A stretch of DNA of 64,000 nt from Diploptera punctata. Its lineage: Eukaryota > Arthropoda > Insecta > Blattodea > Blaberidae. Position 1 is the stretch's first letter, and every line of letters begins with the position of its first letter. Both the position numbers and the translations under genes were made by a program. Below, one piece after another: positions 20,967-31,889 of this stretch. Location of the stretch: contig JASPKZ010003441.1 of NCBI GenBank assembly GCA_030220185.1, positions 930,001-994,000 on the forward strand, in the 5' to 3' direction. The notes beneath the pieces are model-generated. The model was given only the letters and a program-made list of their open reading frames with translations. It was not told the DNA's origin and did not search any database.

Positions 20967-22890
20967 AACAAATTATGAATTGTGTTCTAACTGATCTAAG
21001 CAACAATATAACAATATTTATTTAAAGGGGATTCATTCAAATCAAGTTGAGAATTTAACAGTTTGTTACTACTTTTAAATTTATTAATTTCTACAGCCTC
21101 CAAAAGATCTAACTTCTTACCCTTATCACAAACATGTAAAATTTCAAAATTAGGATCGAAACAATGATTAAATTGGAATAGGTGGTTAGCATATTTTGAA
21201 TATTCTAAATTTCTGTTATATGCTCTCATGTGTTCCTTTATCCGAGAGATAAAAGGTCTACCAGTTTGTCCTATATAGACATTGTCACATGTGTCACACT
21301 TCAATTTATATACACCTGATAATTTTTGTTTTTTTATTTTGGTTTTATTGTTTTTTATTATATTTTGTAAAGTTTTATTAGTTTTAAATGCCACATTAAT
21401 GTTCAACTTTTTAAAGTGTTTAGATATTTTATTTGAAAGTGGGCCTATATATGACATTACAACATATTTCTTTATGTTTTCTTTGGGTAAAGGAAAAACT
21501 TTGTTAATTGCTTTTTTGTAATGAACTTTCTTAATTAAATATTCTATAATTTTTAGGATCGTAGTTATTATTAATAGCTAATTGTTTAATAATATTCAAT
21601 TCATTGTTATATTCCAAGGTTGAAAGAGGGATATTTAAAAGTTTATGAATGTAACTATTAAAGGCTGCCATCTTATGAGTATATGGGTGAAGAGAAGAAC
21701 TATGGATAGTGGTATCAGTATGAGGTGGTTTGTGAAAGATACCAAACTCAAACTTATTATCAATGTGTTTTATTGATAAATCCAAGAAATTTATACTATT
21801 ATTTGTTTCTAATTCCATTGTGAAATTAATACTTCTGTGAATGTTATTAATAAAATTTAAAAAGGAATTCAGTTGTCTTTTTGGTTCCTGTGAAGCCTGC
21901 TATGACATCATCTACATAACGATACCAAAATAGAACATTTCTAGCTAATATATTCTTATGTATGGTTTGTTCTAAATTTAAATTGAATTTGATAACAAAT
22001 TGTACATAGCTAAAGATGGTTTGATTATGGGTGATCCGTTGAGCCCTCTTTTGGCAGAGATTTTTATGGAACACATTGATAATAAGTTTGAGTTTGGTAC
22101 CTTTCACAAACCATCTCATACTGATACCACTATCCATAGTTCTTCTCTTCACCCATATACTCATAAGATGGCAGCCTTTAATAGTTACATTCATAAACTT
22201 TTAAATATCCCTCTTTCAACCTTGGAATATAACAATGAATTGAATATTATTAAACAATTAGCTATTAATAATAACTACGATCCTAAAATTATAGAATATT
22301 TAATTAAGAAAGTTCATTACAAAAAAGCAATTAACAAAGTTTTTCCTTTACCCAAAGAAAACATAAAGAAATATGTTGTAATATCATATATAGGCCCACT
22401 TTCAAATAAAATATCTAAACACTTTAAAAAGTTGAACATTAATGTGGCATTTAAAACTAATAAAACTTTACAAAATATAATAAAAAACAATAAAACCAAA
22501 ATAAAAAAAATAAAAATTATCAGGTGTATATAAATTGAAGTGTGGCACATGTGACAATGTCTATATAGGACAAACTGGTAGACCTTTTATCTCTCGGATA
22601 AAGGAACACATGAGAGCATATAACAGAAATTTAGAATATTCAAAATATGCTAACCACCTATTCCAATTTAATCATTGTTTCGATCCTAATTTTGAAATTT
22701 TACATGTTTGTGATAAGGGTAAGAAGTTAGATCTTTTGGAGGCTGTAGAAATTAATAAATTTAAAAGTAGTAACAAACTGTAAAATTCTCTACTTGATTT
22801 GAATGAATCCCCTTTGTTAAATTAAAAAATTTAAATAAATATTGTTGTATTGTTGCTTAGATCAGTTGGAACAGAATTCATAATTTGTTA

Positions 22891-22935
22891 ACATGTCTGA
22901 AGAAGGTACAGTGTACCGAAACAGCTGTCACTGAA
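22891..22935 (+). ncRNA. Hammerhead ribozyme-like, PLE family 3
   Basis: CTGAAGA, A, helix II GGTAC/GTACC with loop AGT, GAA, ACAGCTGT, C. Core intact. Confidence 0.74.
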
Positions 22936-23069
22936 TTATATAATAAATATGAAAATCAAATAAAAACTATGTCTTATTTTTATTTAATTAATACATATAG
23001 TAATTACCCCAGAAGCTGGTGTTGAATGCACACCACTGATATATAAAGGAAAAATACATGTTTGTGCTG

Positions 23070-23155
23070 CTGGCATGACCGAATGACAAAGTTGGAATTG
23101 CGCTAACGTAGAGAGTTAGAGGTCTCGGGTTCAAATCCTGGTTCAGGCATTTAAT
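23070..23155 (+). repeat. tRNA-like sequence
   Basis: TGGCATGACCGAATGAC, then GGGTTCAAATCC and TTCAGGCAT make a weak cloverleaf. Probably a SINE head, followed by a (TA)n tract. Confidence 0.4.
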
Positions 23156-23166
23156 TTTTTCATGCC

Positions 23167-23167
23167 A

Positions 23168-23205
<38 letters not shown>

Positions 23206-23222
23206 CACACACACACACACAA
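23167..23222. repeat. (TA)n/(CA)n microsatellite
   Basis: ATATAT run passing into ACACAC. Confidence 0.9.
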
Positions 23223-23239
23223 TTATTATCAGTATTACA

Positions 23240-24262
23240 GATGTCACTTAATGGGGTTCAAATCCCTTATAGTGACACAGTAAAAAATCTAGGAGTATTT
23301 ATGTATAAACATTTAAATTGAAATAAACAACATTTGCAAAACAATCTTCTCAAATAATACTCATTAAATCGTATAAGAAATTGTTTACCATTTGCTCTAA
23401 GGAAAATGTTAGTAGAATCACTTGCAATGCCCCATTTAGATTATTGTGATACTTTTTTTACTGTCTTACCCAAAGACTTCGTGTTCATAATTCTTGCATA
23501 CATTTTATTTGGGGTATTTGCAGATTTGATCACATTACACCATTCCTGGAACAATTGTCATGGCTTTGTCTACAAGGTCGTAGAACCATTCCCTATCTCT
23601 CCTCTATAAAATATTATACACATCATTACCTTATTATTTATCACACCACTTCACTGGACTCTCTAATACACAATACCCAATCCCTTGAGCACAGTGTCCT
23701 TTATATCCCTCCTCATCACACTACCTATTATTCAAAATCTTTTACAGTATCTCTTCTAGAACATGGAATTCTCTTCCACCCTATGTCAGAGACTGCCAAA
23801 CGTTACCATCTTTCAGAAACAAATTGCAAATAAAATTAATAACAGGAACATCTCACTAATATTACTTTTTTAACTATTAATAATTTGTTTGTTTTTTTTT
23901 TTCATTTGTTAAAAATAGTATTAAGATTTGTCAATATATTTACATAATGCCTTATATAAAAGCGATAGATTATTTCATTATAGTTTATTACTTTCTTTGT
24001 ATTTTTTTTTCATTGTTTTATATACAGTAGATTTGAGCTGTTATTCCTTGTGTATACATTTTTTCATTAGTTTAATTTTATTGTATTATTAGACATTTTT
24101 ATTATTGTTCAGTTTGACAGATAATTGTTTAGTAAGCACTATTATTGTAATTTTTTTGTATTTAAATGTAACATATGTTTGTCCTGGTGAGTGGAAGAGA
24201 AGGCCAGATGGCCTTAACTCCACCAGGCTAAATAAATCTTTATCTAAATAAATCTAAAACTA
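23240..24262 (+). mobile_element. LINE 3' part (CR1/Jockey-like)
   Basis: Broken frames give VKNLGVFM, MPHLDYCDTFF, then the C-terminal HNTQSLEHS, KSFTVSLLEHGILFHP, a pattern known from CR1/Jockey-group RT C-termini (SF-x-V-x-x-x-x-x-W-N-x-L-P). A 3' UTR of about 430 bp follows, ending GGCCTTAACTCCACCAGG and a TAAATAAATC repeat. The same 3' end lies inverted at 38870-39440. Confidence 0.75.
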
Positions 24263-24643
24263 ACAATTAGAAACTTTTTCTTTTATTACAGCCTACAATG
24301 AACATGTGCTTTCAGCTTTTTAAAATGTTTCTCAATAAGAGTGAACAGATTTTTATTATTTACTATTATTTTTTATTCTAAAAATTTTGTCTATTTTCTA
24401 TTAACTATTATCATTTTATATGAAATATGCCTTGCAAATAATTTAAATAAACATAGTATTCAATAAAATAATTGATGTATAACATATTAAAAAATAAATA
24501 AATTGCTAGCTGCTGAATTGAAAATGTAAGATATTGTTTAAATTAACCAGTATCAAGTGAAGCATAATACCAGGGCTTATCTGGAAGAACTTGTGTTTGC
24601 GTCTGTTCTTATTATAATAATATGTAATTGTTTATTTTAACAG

Positions 24644-24808
24644 ACAGATGTAATTGAAACAAATATCCGAGTATATGAAGGTTTTAAAAGGAAAGGAGAA
24701 GATTATATAATCAAGAAGATTAGGCACTTGATACCTGATTACTTCTTAGAAAAATATGAAATGAAGAAGTTGGATCCAGAAGATGAAGTTGTTGGAAAAG
24801 ATAAATTG
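24644..24808 (+). CDS. CMTR2: CMTR2 internal exon B
   Basis: A 165-bp, 55-codon exon in phase 0 at both ends, after the acceptor TTTTAACAG and before the donor TTG/GTGAGT. The translation begins TDVIETNIRVYEGF and contains YFLEKYEMKKL. Human CMTR2, as I recall it, has SENIRLFE and YFMQKFQLKHL at the same spacing after exon A, so the order and reading frame support one gene. An alternative acceptor 4 bp downstream would put a stop in frame and is rejected. The intron before it is 15.4 kb and holds an RTE LINE, several PLEs and a piggyBac. Confidence 0.87.
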
Positions 24809-25825
24809 GTGAGTTAATATTTTCTGTAAATTGTCTGCCATGCTGGCCTGTCTGCTTTCAGCTGTTGTATGGTTAACGTCGCAAAAAAATTTCCATTTAA
24901 TTTCTTATGCCACTGATGCACTAAACACTTAAACACGTTTAAAACATTTTGCAACACTTTTAAACACGTTTTAAACATCTTCAAATGTTGCAACGATCTT
25001 TTTTTTTATATTTATATATTTACGTAAAACATGATCGTTCTACATTCTTCCTTGCTACTTTCTGCTATTTTCCCTCCTCTTCCTATGTTGTTCCAACGTT
25101 GCCACCATCAACAACCTAAAATACTCCAGATGTTGCCAACATCATTTCGTCGTTCCCTGGATTTCATCTACGTTAGAGTAATTGATTTGTGTTACAGTAA
25201 TTGATTTAGGTTTGGTTAGCTTTTAGGTTCCTTGCTTTTTAAATGTGATTTGATACGTAAAATAAATTATCTCTTCATATCTGTTATTCTATGAAAAATT
25301 CAAAATATTGGACGGTTACCACGTAAAATCATAATTTCCACTAGTTCATTTCGTGTTAATTATACATTTTTAGACAAGTTCTGGGAATTTTGTGTCAATG
25401 TTGGTCATACTGATTTCACATACATATACCGCCAACTGCTGGGGATTGCATTTATCTTTCTGGGATTACATGGAGCACTAGCGCATGCGCACTGCGATTC
25501 TATAGAACTTAGAAGAATTTTCTTGCGACGCTAAGTGTAGTATATCCCTGCTTTCTAACATAGTGGGCCTCTTGATACGTGGCAGAGTTGAAAATTTTAA
25601 TTGTAAAATTTTTAATCTTGAGATGAGGAGGGGTGATAGTGTACAATTTTTAATCACTAGATTGTGCACCAGATTCCTGCATTAAATTGCAAATCCTTGT
25701 CTGCAGTACATGCGTTGAGAAGGCATGTGATACTGTTGATAGTTATTGATAAGAGTAGGCTACGTGCTGGCACCAGGTTTCATTATTAACATCATCTCTT
25801 GTACAATCACATAAACTTTTTAAAG
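24809..25825. other. CMTR2 intron, nothing recognised
   Basis: Intron start after exon B. A run of related ACACTTTTAAACACGTTTTAAAC words occurs at 24925-24990. No known repeat family or gene is visible. Confidence 0.4.
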
Positions 25826-26213
25826 AAAAATTATTATTGAATCGAGAACCGAACTGTGGACCTCTGACTCTATATGTCGGTGTGCAGCCCACTAAACTAT
25901 TCCAAACATGGCGCTAATGCCAACATTTCTTTCCACTTATGCAATTCTCTAATGTCTGAATACAGCTCTCTTAACAACGCCATCAGATGATTTCTATTCA
26001 AAGTATTTTTAACAAGAATTTTACATTACTTTGAAGTGATAAAGGTTATTATTTTGATGTCGTATTTAGTTTAACATGTTCCAGTCCTGTACAATTCAAT
26101 TTTTTTAAAAGAATGGCATTAATAGCTCTAGCTATCTGCCTTCAGACGTTAGAGAATCGTGTAAGTGGAAAGAAATGTTGGCATTAGAGTGCTGTGTTTG
26201 GAATGGTTTAGTG

Positions 26214-26976
26214 CAGAGCCGTCCAAACTATGGCCCGCGGGTCACATCCGGCCCACCATGACTTTTCGTATGGCCCGCGTAAGGAACGAAATGAACAAAT
26301 TAATTTTATATTTTTAATTTAGATTTTAAAATGTAACATCTAGTTTGGACATCCCTGTGTGAAATTCATCTCTCTGGAATGTGGATTTGAGGTGTTACCG
26401 CTTCTCTTGACAAAGTAATAGAGATGATTCATCCCTTATTTACTGTTTTCTTCCCCACTCCAAACTTTGAACATTAATTGTTTCGCTTGTTATATTGTCA
26501 ATCAAACAGTAGCCTGTGCACGGACTACTTGTAAAAATAGAGTTAAAGCGAGAAAATACTTTAAAAAAAAACGCAAAGTTGATTCCAAGTGTAGGAAGTT
26601 TAACTAATCCTGGACCAGCAAGTACTTTGTGAAGGAGCATGGAAACAAAGTGTTATGTGTTATTTGTAACGATGTTACTGCAGTTGTGAAAGAATATAAC
26701 ATTAAAAGACATTACCAAACAAAGCATAGCCATTTTGATAAATTTGATGGAGATGAGCGTACTGAAAAAGCGAACGAGCTCCTTTCTAAAGTTACGGCAC
26801 AACAGCAGTTATTAATTCAGGGTGGTGGTGTAAGACAAAAAAATGTTACCGAAGCGAGTTACGAAGTTTGGAAACTAATTGCTGAAAACGGAAAACCATT
26901 TTCTGATGGTGAATTTGTGAAAAAGTGTCTGATTACTGTTGCCAAGCCCGGCCCATTAAAAAGTTTGGGCGGCCTG
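26214..26976 (+). mobile_element. Mini hAT element with BED-finger remnant
   Basis: Inverted ends CAGAGCCGTCCAAACT and CAGGCCGCCCAAACT (right end read inward). 8-bp duplication GTTTAGTG (26206-26213) and GTTTAGTA (26977-26984). 763 bp. The interior has only the N-terminus of a transposase, so it is non-autonomous. Confidence 0.85.
26560..26946 (+). pseudogene. hAT transposase N-terminus (BED zinc finger)
   Basis: The frame reads KRKVDSKCRKFN, a stop, SWTSKYFVKEHGNKVLCVIC, then YNIKRHYQTKH. The C-x2-C...H-x4-H pattern of a BED finger is complete. Then SYEVWKLIAENGKPFSDGEF, and the frame runs into the terminal repeat. It resembles the transposase lineage behind vertebrate GTF2IRD2/ZBED genes. 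The dimerisation and catalytic domains are deleted, so no transposition. Confidence 0.8.
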
Positions 26977-27104
26977 GTTTAGTAGGTCATACACTGATGT
27001 ACAGAGTCAGAGGTCCACAGTTCAATTTCCGGTTTAAATGTTTCAAAAAATAAATTTATCCAGGACTGGAACATGTTAAACTATATATAACATCAAAACA
27101 TAAA

Positions 27105-27178
27105 CATTCACTCTCACTATTAATGATATAACCTCATAATGTTTACTTCCCAATATTAATTTAAATTCACTCTTACGC
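27105..27178 (+). mobile_element. PLE terminus fragment
   Basis: ATAACCTCATAATGTTTACT, then CCCAATATTAATTTAA: the outer end shared by family B and the PLE at 50721-53055. No ribozyme is left. Confidence 0.6.
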
Positions 27179-27464
27179 TCATGTCTGTACAGAATACAAG
27201 AATACATCATTATGTAAAGTGGTCTGCTGAGGTTGTGTATAAATTTTCCACTTTAATGACATCTATCTGCCCAGTGTGGAACCTGAATCACAAAAAACGC
27301 AGTGGGCAGCACATTAGAACATACACAAACACATGTGCACACACACACATACACACATACTTTTTGTATGGATACACGTGTATCCTTATATGAACTGTTG
27401 GGGCTCACAAAAGTTTTCAGCCCATCACATCATTGCACACCCATTTGATCATATGTTGCTAGAT
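27179..27464. other. No recognisable gene; CA-rich tract
   Basis: A short CA microsatellite lies near 27320-27360; otherwise unassigned. Confidence 0.4.
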
Positions 27465-27732
27465 TGGTAATACATGATACCAATGAACAAAGAAAATTAT
27501 GAAAAAGAAAAAGAACACATAATCAACGTAGCCACGAAAAATGGTTTTGCAATAAAAATGATACTCAAAAAAATAAACAAGTTCAAAAGACAAAAATTTA
27601 TTAATCAAAGCACTCTTCTAAAAGTAAAAGAAGATAATGTAAAATTTAGAAAATTCACATATCATCCATTAAAACACCACAAGTTTCAAAAAATTTTTAA
27701 AGATTTCAACATAAGGTTAGCACCCAAAAATG
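27465..27732 (+). mobile_element. PLE linker fragment
   Basis: The frame from 27474 reads MNKENYEKEKEHIINVA, MILKKINKFKRQKFINQ, KFRKFTYHPLKHHKFQKIF, RLAPKN, the linker between RT and GIY-YIG. It is cut sharply at 27732 by the tRNA-like array. Confidence 0.8.
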
Positions 27733-29035
27733 TAGACATACATCTCAATGATGGATAAATCATATTTGAAGAGAAAAATTATACGCTCAGACCGGGACTT
27801 GAACCTGGGACCCTTGGTTCTCTAGACCAAGTGCTCTACCATCTGAGCTACCTGAGCAAGTACCGATCTAAACGCAAATTTTTCTCTATATACTTTGTAA
27901 TTCCTCCCACCAAATGCTATGAAGCCTTTGCTTCTATCTGCAAATGGCGGCTCCTTTATTAAGGAGACATATTTGGGAATTTTACATTACATTATAAATG
28001 CCAGTACGGCTTTTTTCGATGTTTTTATTATTAATTTCATACATCTCAATGATGGATAAATCATATCTGAAGAGAAAAATTATACGCTCAGACTGGGACT
28101 TGAACCCGGGACCCTTGGTTCTCTAGACCAAGTGCTCTACCATCTGAGCTACCTGAGCAAGTACCGATCTAAACGCAAATTTTTCTCTATATACTTTGTA
28201 ATTCCTCCCACCAAATGCTATGAAGCCTTTGCTTCTATCTGCAAATGGCGGCTCCTTTATTAAGGAGACATATTTGGGAATTTTACATTACATTATAAAT
28301 GCCAGTACGGCTTTTTTCGATGTTTTTATTATTGATTTCGTACATCTCAATGATGGATAAATCATATTTGAAGAGAAAAATTATACGCTCAGACCGGGAC
28401 TTGAACCCGGGACCCTTGGTTCTCTAGACCAAGTGCTCTACCAACTGAGCTACCTGAGCAAGTACCGATCTAAACGCAAATCTTTCTCTATATACTTTTG
28501 TAATTCCCATCCACCAAATGCTATGAAGCCATGCTTCTATCTTTGAAAATGGCGGATCCTTTATTCAGAAGACATATTTGGGAATTTTACATTACATTAT
28601 ACATGCCAGTACGGCTTTTGTCCATGTTTTTATTATTGATTTCGTACATCTCAATGATGGATAAATCATATTTGAAGAGAAAAATTATACGGGGTTCAAG
28701 TCCCGGTCTGAGCGTATAATTTTTTCTCTTCAAATATGATTTATCCATCATTGAGATGTACGAAATCAATAATAAAAACATTGGAAAAAGCCGTACTGGC
28801 ATTTATAATGTAATGTATAATTCCCAAATATGTCTCCTTAATAAAGGAGCCGCCATTTGCAAAGATAGAAGCAAAGGCTTCATAGCATTTGGTGGGCAGG
28901 AATTACAAAGTATATAGAGAAAAATTTGCGTTTAGATCGGTACTTGCTCAGGTAGCTCAGATGGTAGAGCACTTGGTCTAGAGAACCAAGGGTCCTGGGT
29001 TCAAGTCCCGGTCTGAGCGTATAATTTTTCTCTTA
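27733..29035. repeat. tRNA-like tandem array (301-bp period) with inverted end
   Basis: Three units in minus orientation with starts at 27741, 28042, 28343 (period 301) and a fourth start at 28647. Each holds a tRNA-like sequence on the minus strand (27785-27857, 28086-28158, 28387-28459). At about 28690 the array inverts and continues with one plus-strand unit to 29035. At the junction only the 3' half of the tRNA is present. Confidence 0.88.
28946..29018 (+). tRNA. tRNA-like cloverleaf, AGA in the anticodon position
   Basis: Acceptor GCTCAGG/TCTGAGC (7 bp, one G-U), D-arm GCTCAGATGGTAGAGC, anticodon loop CTAGAGA (with U33) on a 6-bp stem CTTGGT/ACCAAG, T-arm CTGGG/CCCGG with TTCAAGT loop. 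AGA would read Ser codons, but the long variable arm of tRNA-Ser is missing and the anticodon stem has an extra pair, so I regard it as a tRNA-derived repeat. Confidence 0.4.
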
Positions 29036-29304
29036 AAAAAAAAGACAACTTTGCTGTCTTCACCTTCTGCTCAAGATAATTTTCACAAAGCGGCAACTTC
29101 TTAGAAAATTTGAAGTCGTCAGTTGGCTGGTGGTTAAAAATAACAGGGTATTTTGTGAGGGTTCAGTAGTTTAGCAGAATAAAAGTGTTTGGTTTATGAA
29201 AAGTAAAACTAGGTAGTGTTTTTCAGAAGAAGTTGGAATTGAGACTAGACTCTACGGATTCTTGAATTATACAAATCGTATAAATATAGTCAAAAGAAGG
29301 TATG

Positions 29305-29940
29305 TCCTGTGCCGTAGCCGAGTGGTTAAGGCAGGAAGCCTTGTTGCAGAGCTATGGGAGTTGCACTGGTTCGATTCCCCAAGGGGAAAGACATTTTCTC
29401 ATGGAATTTTGGCCCGTATGTCGACCGGTGCCCAGCCGGCATCGTGAGGCATTTGGATAACTGCAATAAGTAGCGACTCCAGGTTGAGAAAAAGCAGCTA
29501 TAACGGCTGGCGGACCCAACATGTCACCCCTACACTGGCTAGATGGATCATCTAAAAGTAAAGTGATCCCACAACAGACCCGGAGGCCCTTGGGGTAGTA
29601 GGAGGTTAAGGCTCCCACTTTTTCTAGACAATCGGCACTTTATGTCAGCCGAGTTGTCAGCCCTGCGTGACGGCTGCCTTTACCCCCAGAACAAGCGTCT
29701 GGTACTCATTTCCGTTAGAGGCTGAGTCGACCCCAGGGCCATAGTGTCGCCAGAGGGTTTGGGTCAGTTTAAAAATCCTGACCCCAACGGGACTTGAACC
29801 CTCGACCCTCCAGCTTGTAGCTCAGTGCCTTAACCACTACGCTACGGCGTGCCCCCATCTACCTCTGTGAATAACACATGTGGATGTGAGACGAGCAGCT
29901 GGCTGGTAGGCCAAGGGCCTTCTAGACTTGTCATGCTTGG
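29305..29940 (+). mobile_element. SINE B interrupted by SINE A
   Basis: tRNA-like head GCCGTAGCCGAGTGGTTAAG with GGTTCGATTCCCC. The body (GAATTTTGGCCCGTATG, CAATAAGTAGCGACTCCAGG, CACCCCTACACTGGCTAG) breaks at about 29535, resumes at about 29857 (ATCTACCTCTGTGAATAAC) and ends near CTTCTAGACTTGTCATGCTT. The order of parts matches the uninterrupted copy at 61990-62315. Confidence 0.82.
29535..29856 (-). mobile_element. SINE A inserted in SINE B
   Basis: Minus-strand copy: tRNA-like head at 29790-29856 (GCGTAGTGGTTAAGGCACTG on the minus strand), body, and 3' tail AAGTGATCCC near 29557-29570. ATCT on both sides may be part of a short duplication. Confidence 0.82.
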
Positions 29941-30239
29941 AGTTTTTCTTTTTTTTTCAATAGAAGATAAAGTTGCAAAAAAAAAGCCATTAAGACTTTA
30001 AAAAAAGGCAAAATAAAACCCACCATTTTCTGGCCTACAGTGACCCAAAATGAATATATATTATGTTGGGCCTTGTCTTTCAGACATAAAATAAAAAAAG
30101 GATTTATCCTCAACTTCAGAGCCCTAGTCATAACTCTCTTGTGTTGTGCCATCGTAATCAATTTCAATCTCCTGATTCATCCTTTCTTCATACTACCATC
30201 TCATACTATGGTCTTGTAATTAATCAGTTTTAAACTTTC
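29941..30239. other. No recognisable feature
   Basis: Contains A-rich and T-rich runs. Nothing coding is recognised. Confidence 0.35.
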
Positions 30240-30900
30240 TCTTTAGATCTTGTTTTTTTTTTTTTTGCCATATCCTCATCTTTATTATCATCTGATTTTA
30301 TCCAAGGGCAATAAACAAATACTTTTACCCGATAGTGATTGGAGCCATTTTCTGCTCCTCCATATACTCTCACATCTAAAGCTAAAGTTGTTGTAGAAAT
30401 ATGGTGTTTGATTTCACATAATCAATGATAGATTGTTCATGTTTTTGAAGTTGTGTACTTGTGAATATTTTTGTGTTCAAAATATCCATTATTTATCTTC
30501 AAATTGAATTGATCACATAAATTAATCAATCTTTCTCCGATGTCATTCCTTTGCTTTTCTCCATGTCTTCCTACTTTTTGTCATTTTTCTGTCACATTCA
30601 GTTTTAGCATTTAAATCACCTGTTATTATAATCTCCTTCCTTTGTGGAAATTCTCCCAATACATTGCTTAGTAAATTCCAAAATTCATCCTTTCCACTGT
30701 AGATGCATAGAATCCTATTACCATAAATTCTCTACCAAAATGTGTGAAATCCAGTATCATTATTGTTTCATTTATACATTTTTCAATTACTAATGTTGAT
30801 TTTTAATTATTTTATATTAGAGTTGTTATTCCTGCTTCCTTCATTCACTCCACTCCAAAAATGTAAATATTGACTAAGATTTTTGTCTCTGCTGCCCTTT
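30240..30900 (-). mobile_element. LINE endonuclease remnant
   Basis: Broken minus frames give IIITGDLNAKTECD (compare the G-D-F-N-A block of APE-type endonucleases), then NTKIF and IIDYVKSNTIF (compare T-x-N-x-I-D-Y-I). Many stops. Confidence 0.5.
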
Positions 30901-31026
30901 TTTCTTTGTTTCTGATAGTACTACAACATTCATTTTACGTTAATATTTAAAGGAAGTGACACTGTGAGATTTATCTTAATTAATAAATAAAGTTAGATTT
31001 TTACGACTTACCTCATAATTGTAGAT

Positions 31027-31074
31027 GTCTTGATGACTAGTTTTGATACGCTATATTCATATCATTTTCAATTC
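31027..31074 (-). ncRNA. Hammerhead-like, family G, U3-A8 core
   Basis: Core TTGAAAA (U3, A8), T, helix II GATA/TATC, AAA in place of GAA, palindrome ACTAGT, C. G12 is lost, so probably inactive. Confidence 0.5.
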
Positions 31075-31721
31075 CATCCAACTGTTGAATTGGTGATTTT
31101 GTAGGTTGCTTCCTACTCCCTCAGTTGGCTGACTGGTAAACTTCCAAATTAAATCTTTTTCCCCAAGAATTTAAAAATTGATCATTTTCCTTTTAATTTT
31201 TGGTGGATGTGAATCTTCTCCCAAACTGTTAGTTCCTTAGATTTATCTAACTGTTTCTGAAACTTGGCATTTGTTTTGATTCCGTGCAGCTATAGCAGAT
31301 TTTTCTATTTCCCAATTTTTAACATTTCTAAGGTGAAAAGATTAATGAAGGTAACAAATCAGGGATTTATCAAATTGATTGCAAAGATTGTGAAATAATA
31401 TGCATAGGAAGAACAAAAAGGAACTTAAATACAAGATTGAAAGAATACTTAGAAATGTTGAAAATGGGAAATAGTAAAATGAGCAATAGCTGCACATGCA
31501 TGGTCAGAAAAACACAAAATCAAAACAAAGGCCAAATTATGGAAACAGTTAGATAAATCTAAGAAACTCACAGTTTGGGAGAAAATTCACATCCACATAA
31601 ATAAAAGGAAAATCATGAATTTTGAAATTCTGGGAAAAAAAGATTTAATTTGGAAGTTCATCAGTCAGCCAACAGATGGAGCAGGAAACAACCTACAGGA
31701 TCACCAATTCAACAGTTAGAT

Positions 31722-31770
31722 GGAATTTATAATGATACATACGTGGTGTATCAAAACTAGTCTTCAAGAA
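31722..31770 (+). ncRNA. Decayed hammerhead-like, family G
   Basis: Core TTTATAA (G5 lost), T, helix II GATACA/TGTATC intact, AAA for GAA, ACTAGT, C. Inactive by prediction. Confidence 0.45.
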
Positions 31771-31889
31771 ATCTACAATTATGAGGTGAGTCGTAAAAAT
31801 CTAACTCTTTATTAATCTAATTAACATTATTATAATTCTTTTGGAACTATATCTGTTTTATTAATTTAATCCTTGAATTATTTTCCAAT

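Larger units (their letters stand above)
20876..22985. mobile_element. PLE family 3 foldback (long)
   Basis: Minus arm 20876-22000: GIY-YIG (KLSGVYKLKCDTCDNVYIG, GRPFISRIKEHMRAYNRN), linker, FLDLSIKHIDNKFEFGIF and FWYRYVDDVIAG. Plus arm 21995-22985: GLIMGDPLSPLLAEIFM, then a jump to EHIDNKFEFG with YVDD deleted, linker and the same GIY-YIG in a second frame (22535-22783). The termini carry hammerheads and AATTATATAATAAATATG. The family differs from A-H in its GIY-YIG and in having A, not U, after the ribozyme core. Confidence 0.87.
25826..27050. repeat. Inverted repeat with tRNA-like ends, right arm split by hAT
   Basis: The left arm 25840-25955 (GAACCGAACTGTGGACCTC through TTCTTTCCACTTATGC) is mirrored by 26155-26213 plus 26985-27030. 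Removing the hAT joins the right arm. The ends have CAGAGTCAGAGGTCCACAG and a B-box-like GTTCAATTTCC. A nearby second mirrored pair is AGTTTAACATGTTCCAG (about 26070) against CTGGAACATGTTAAACT (about 27067). Confidence 0.75.
30945..31830. mobile_element. PLE family G foldback with short coding arms
   Basis: Minus arm 31330-30945 and plus arm 31335-31830. The plus arm encodes KSGIYQIDCKDCE-like, RTKRNLNTRLK, KKLTVWEKIHIHIN and QPTDGAG, with frameshifts. Both ends have CTACAATTATGAGGT(A/G)AG. Ribozyme remnants at 31027-31074 and 31722-31770. Confidence 0.78.

Noticed and set aside
26629..26982. BED zinc-finger protein as a host gene
   Set aside because: It lies between hAT terminal inverted repeats with an 8-bp duplication, has an in-frame stop upstream, and runs into the terminal repeat.
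27741..28660. CRISPR array
   Set aside because: The repeats are 301-bp tRNA-bearing units without short repeat-spacer structure, and the context is eukaryotic.
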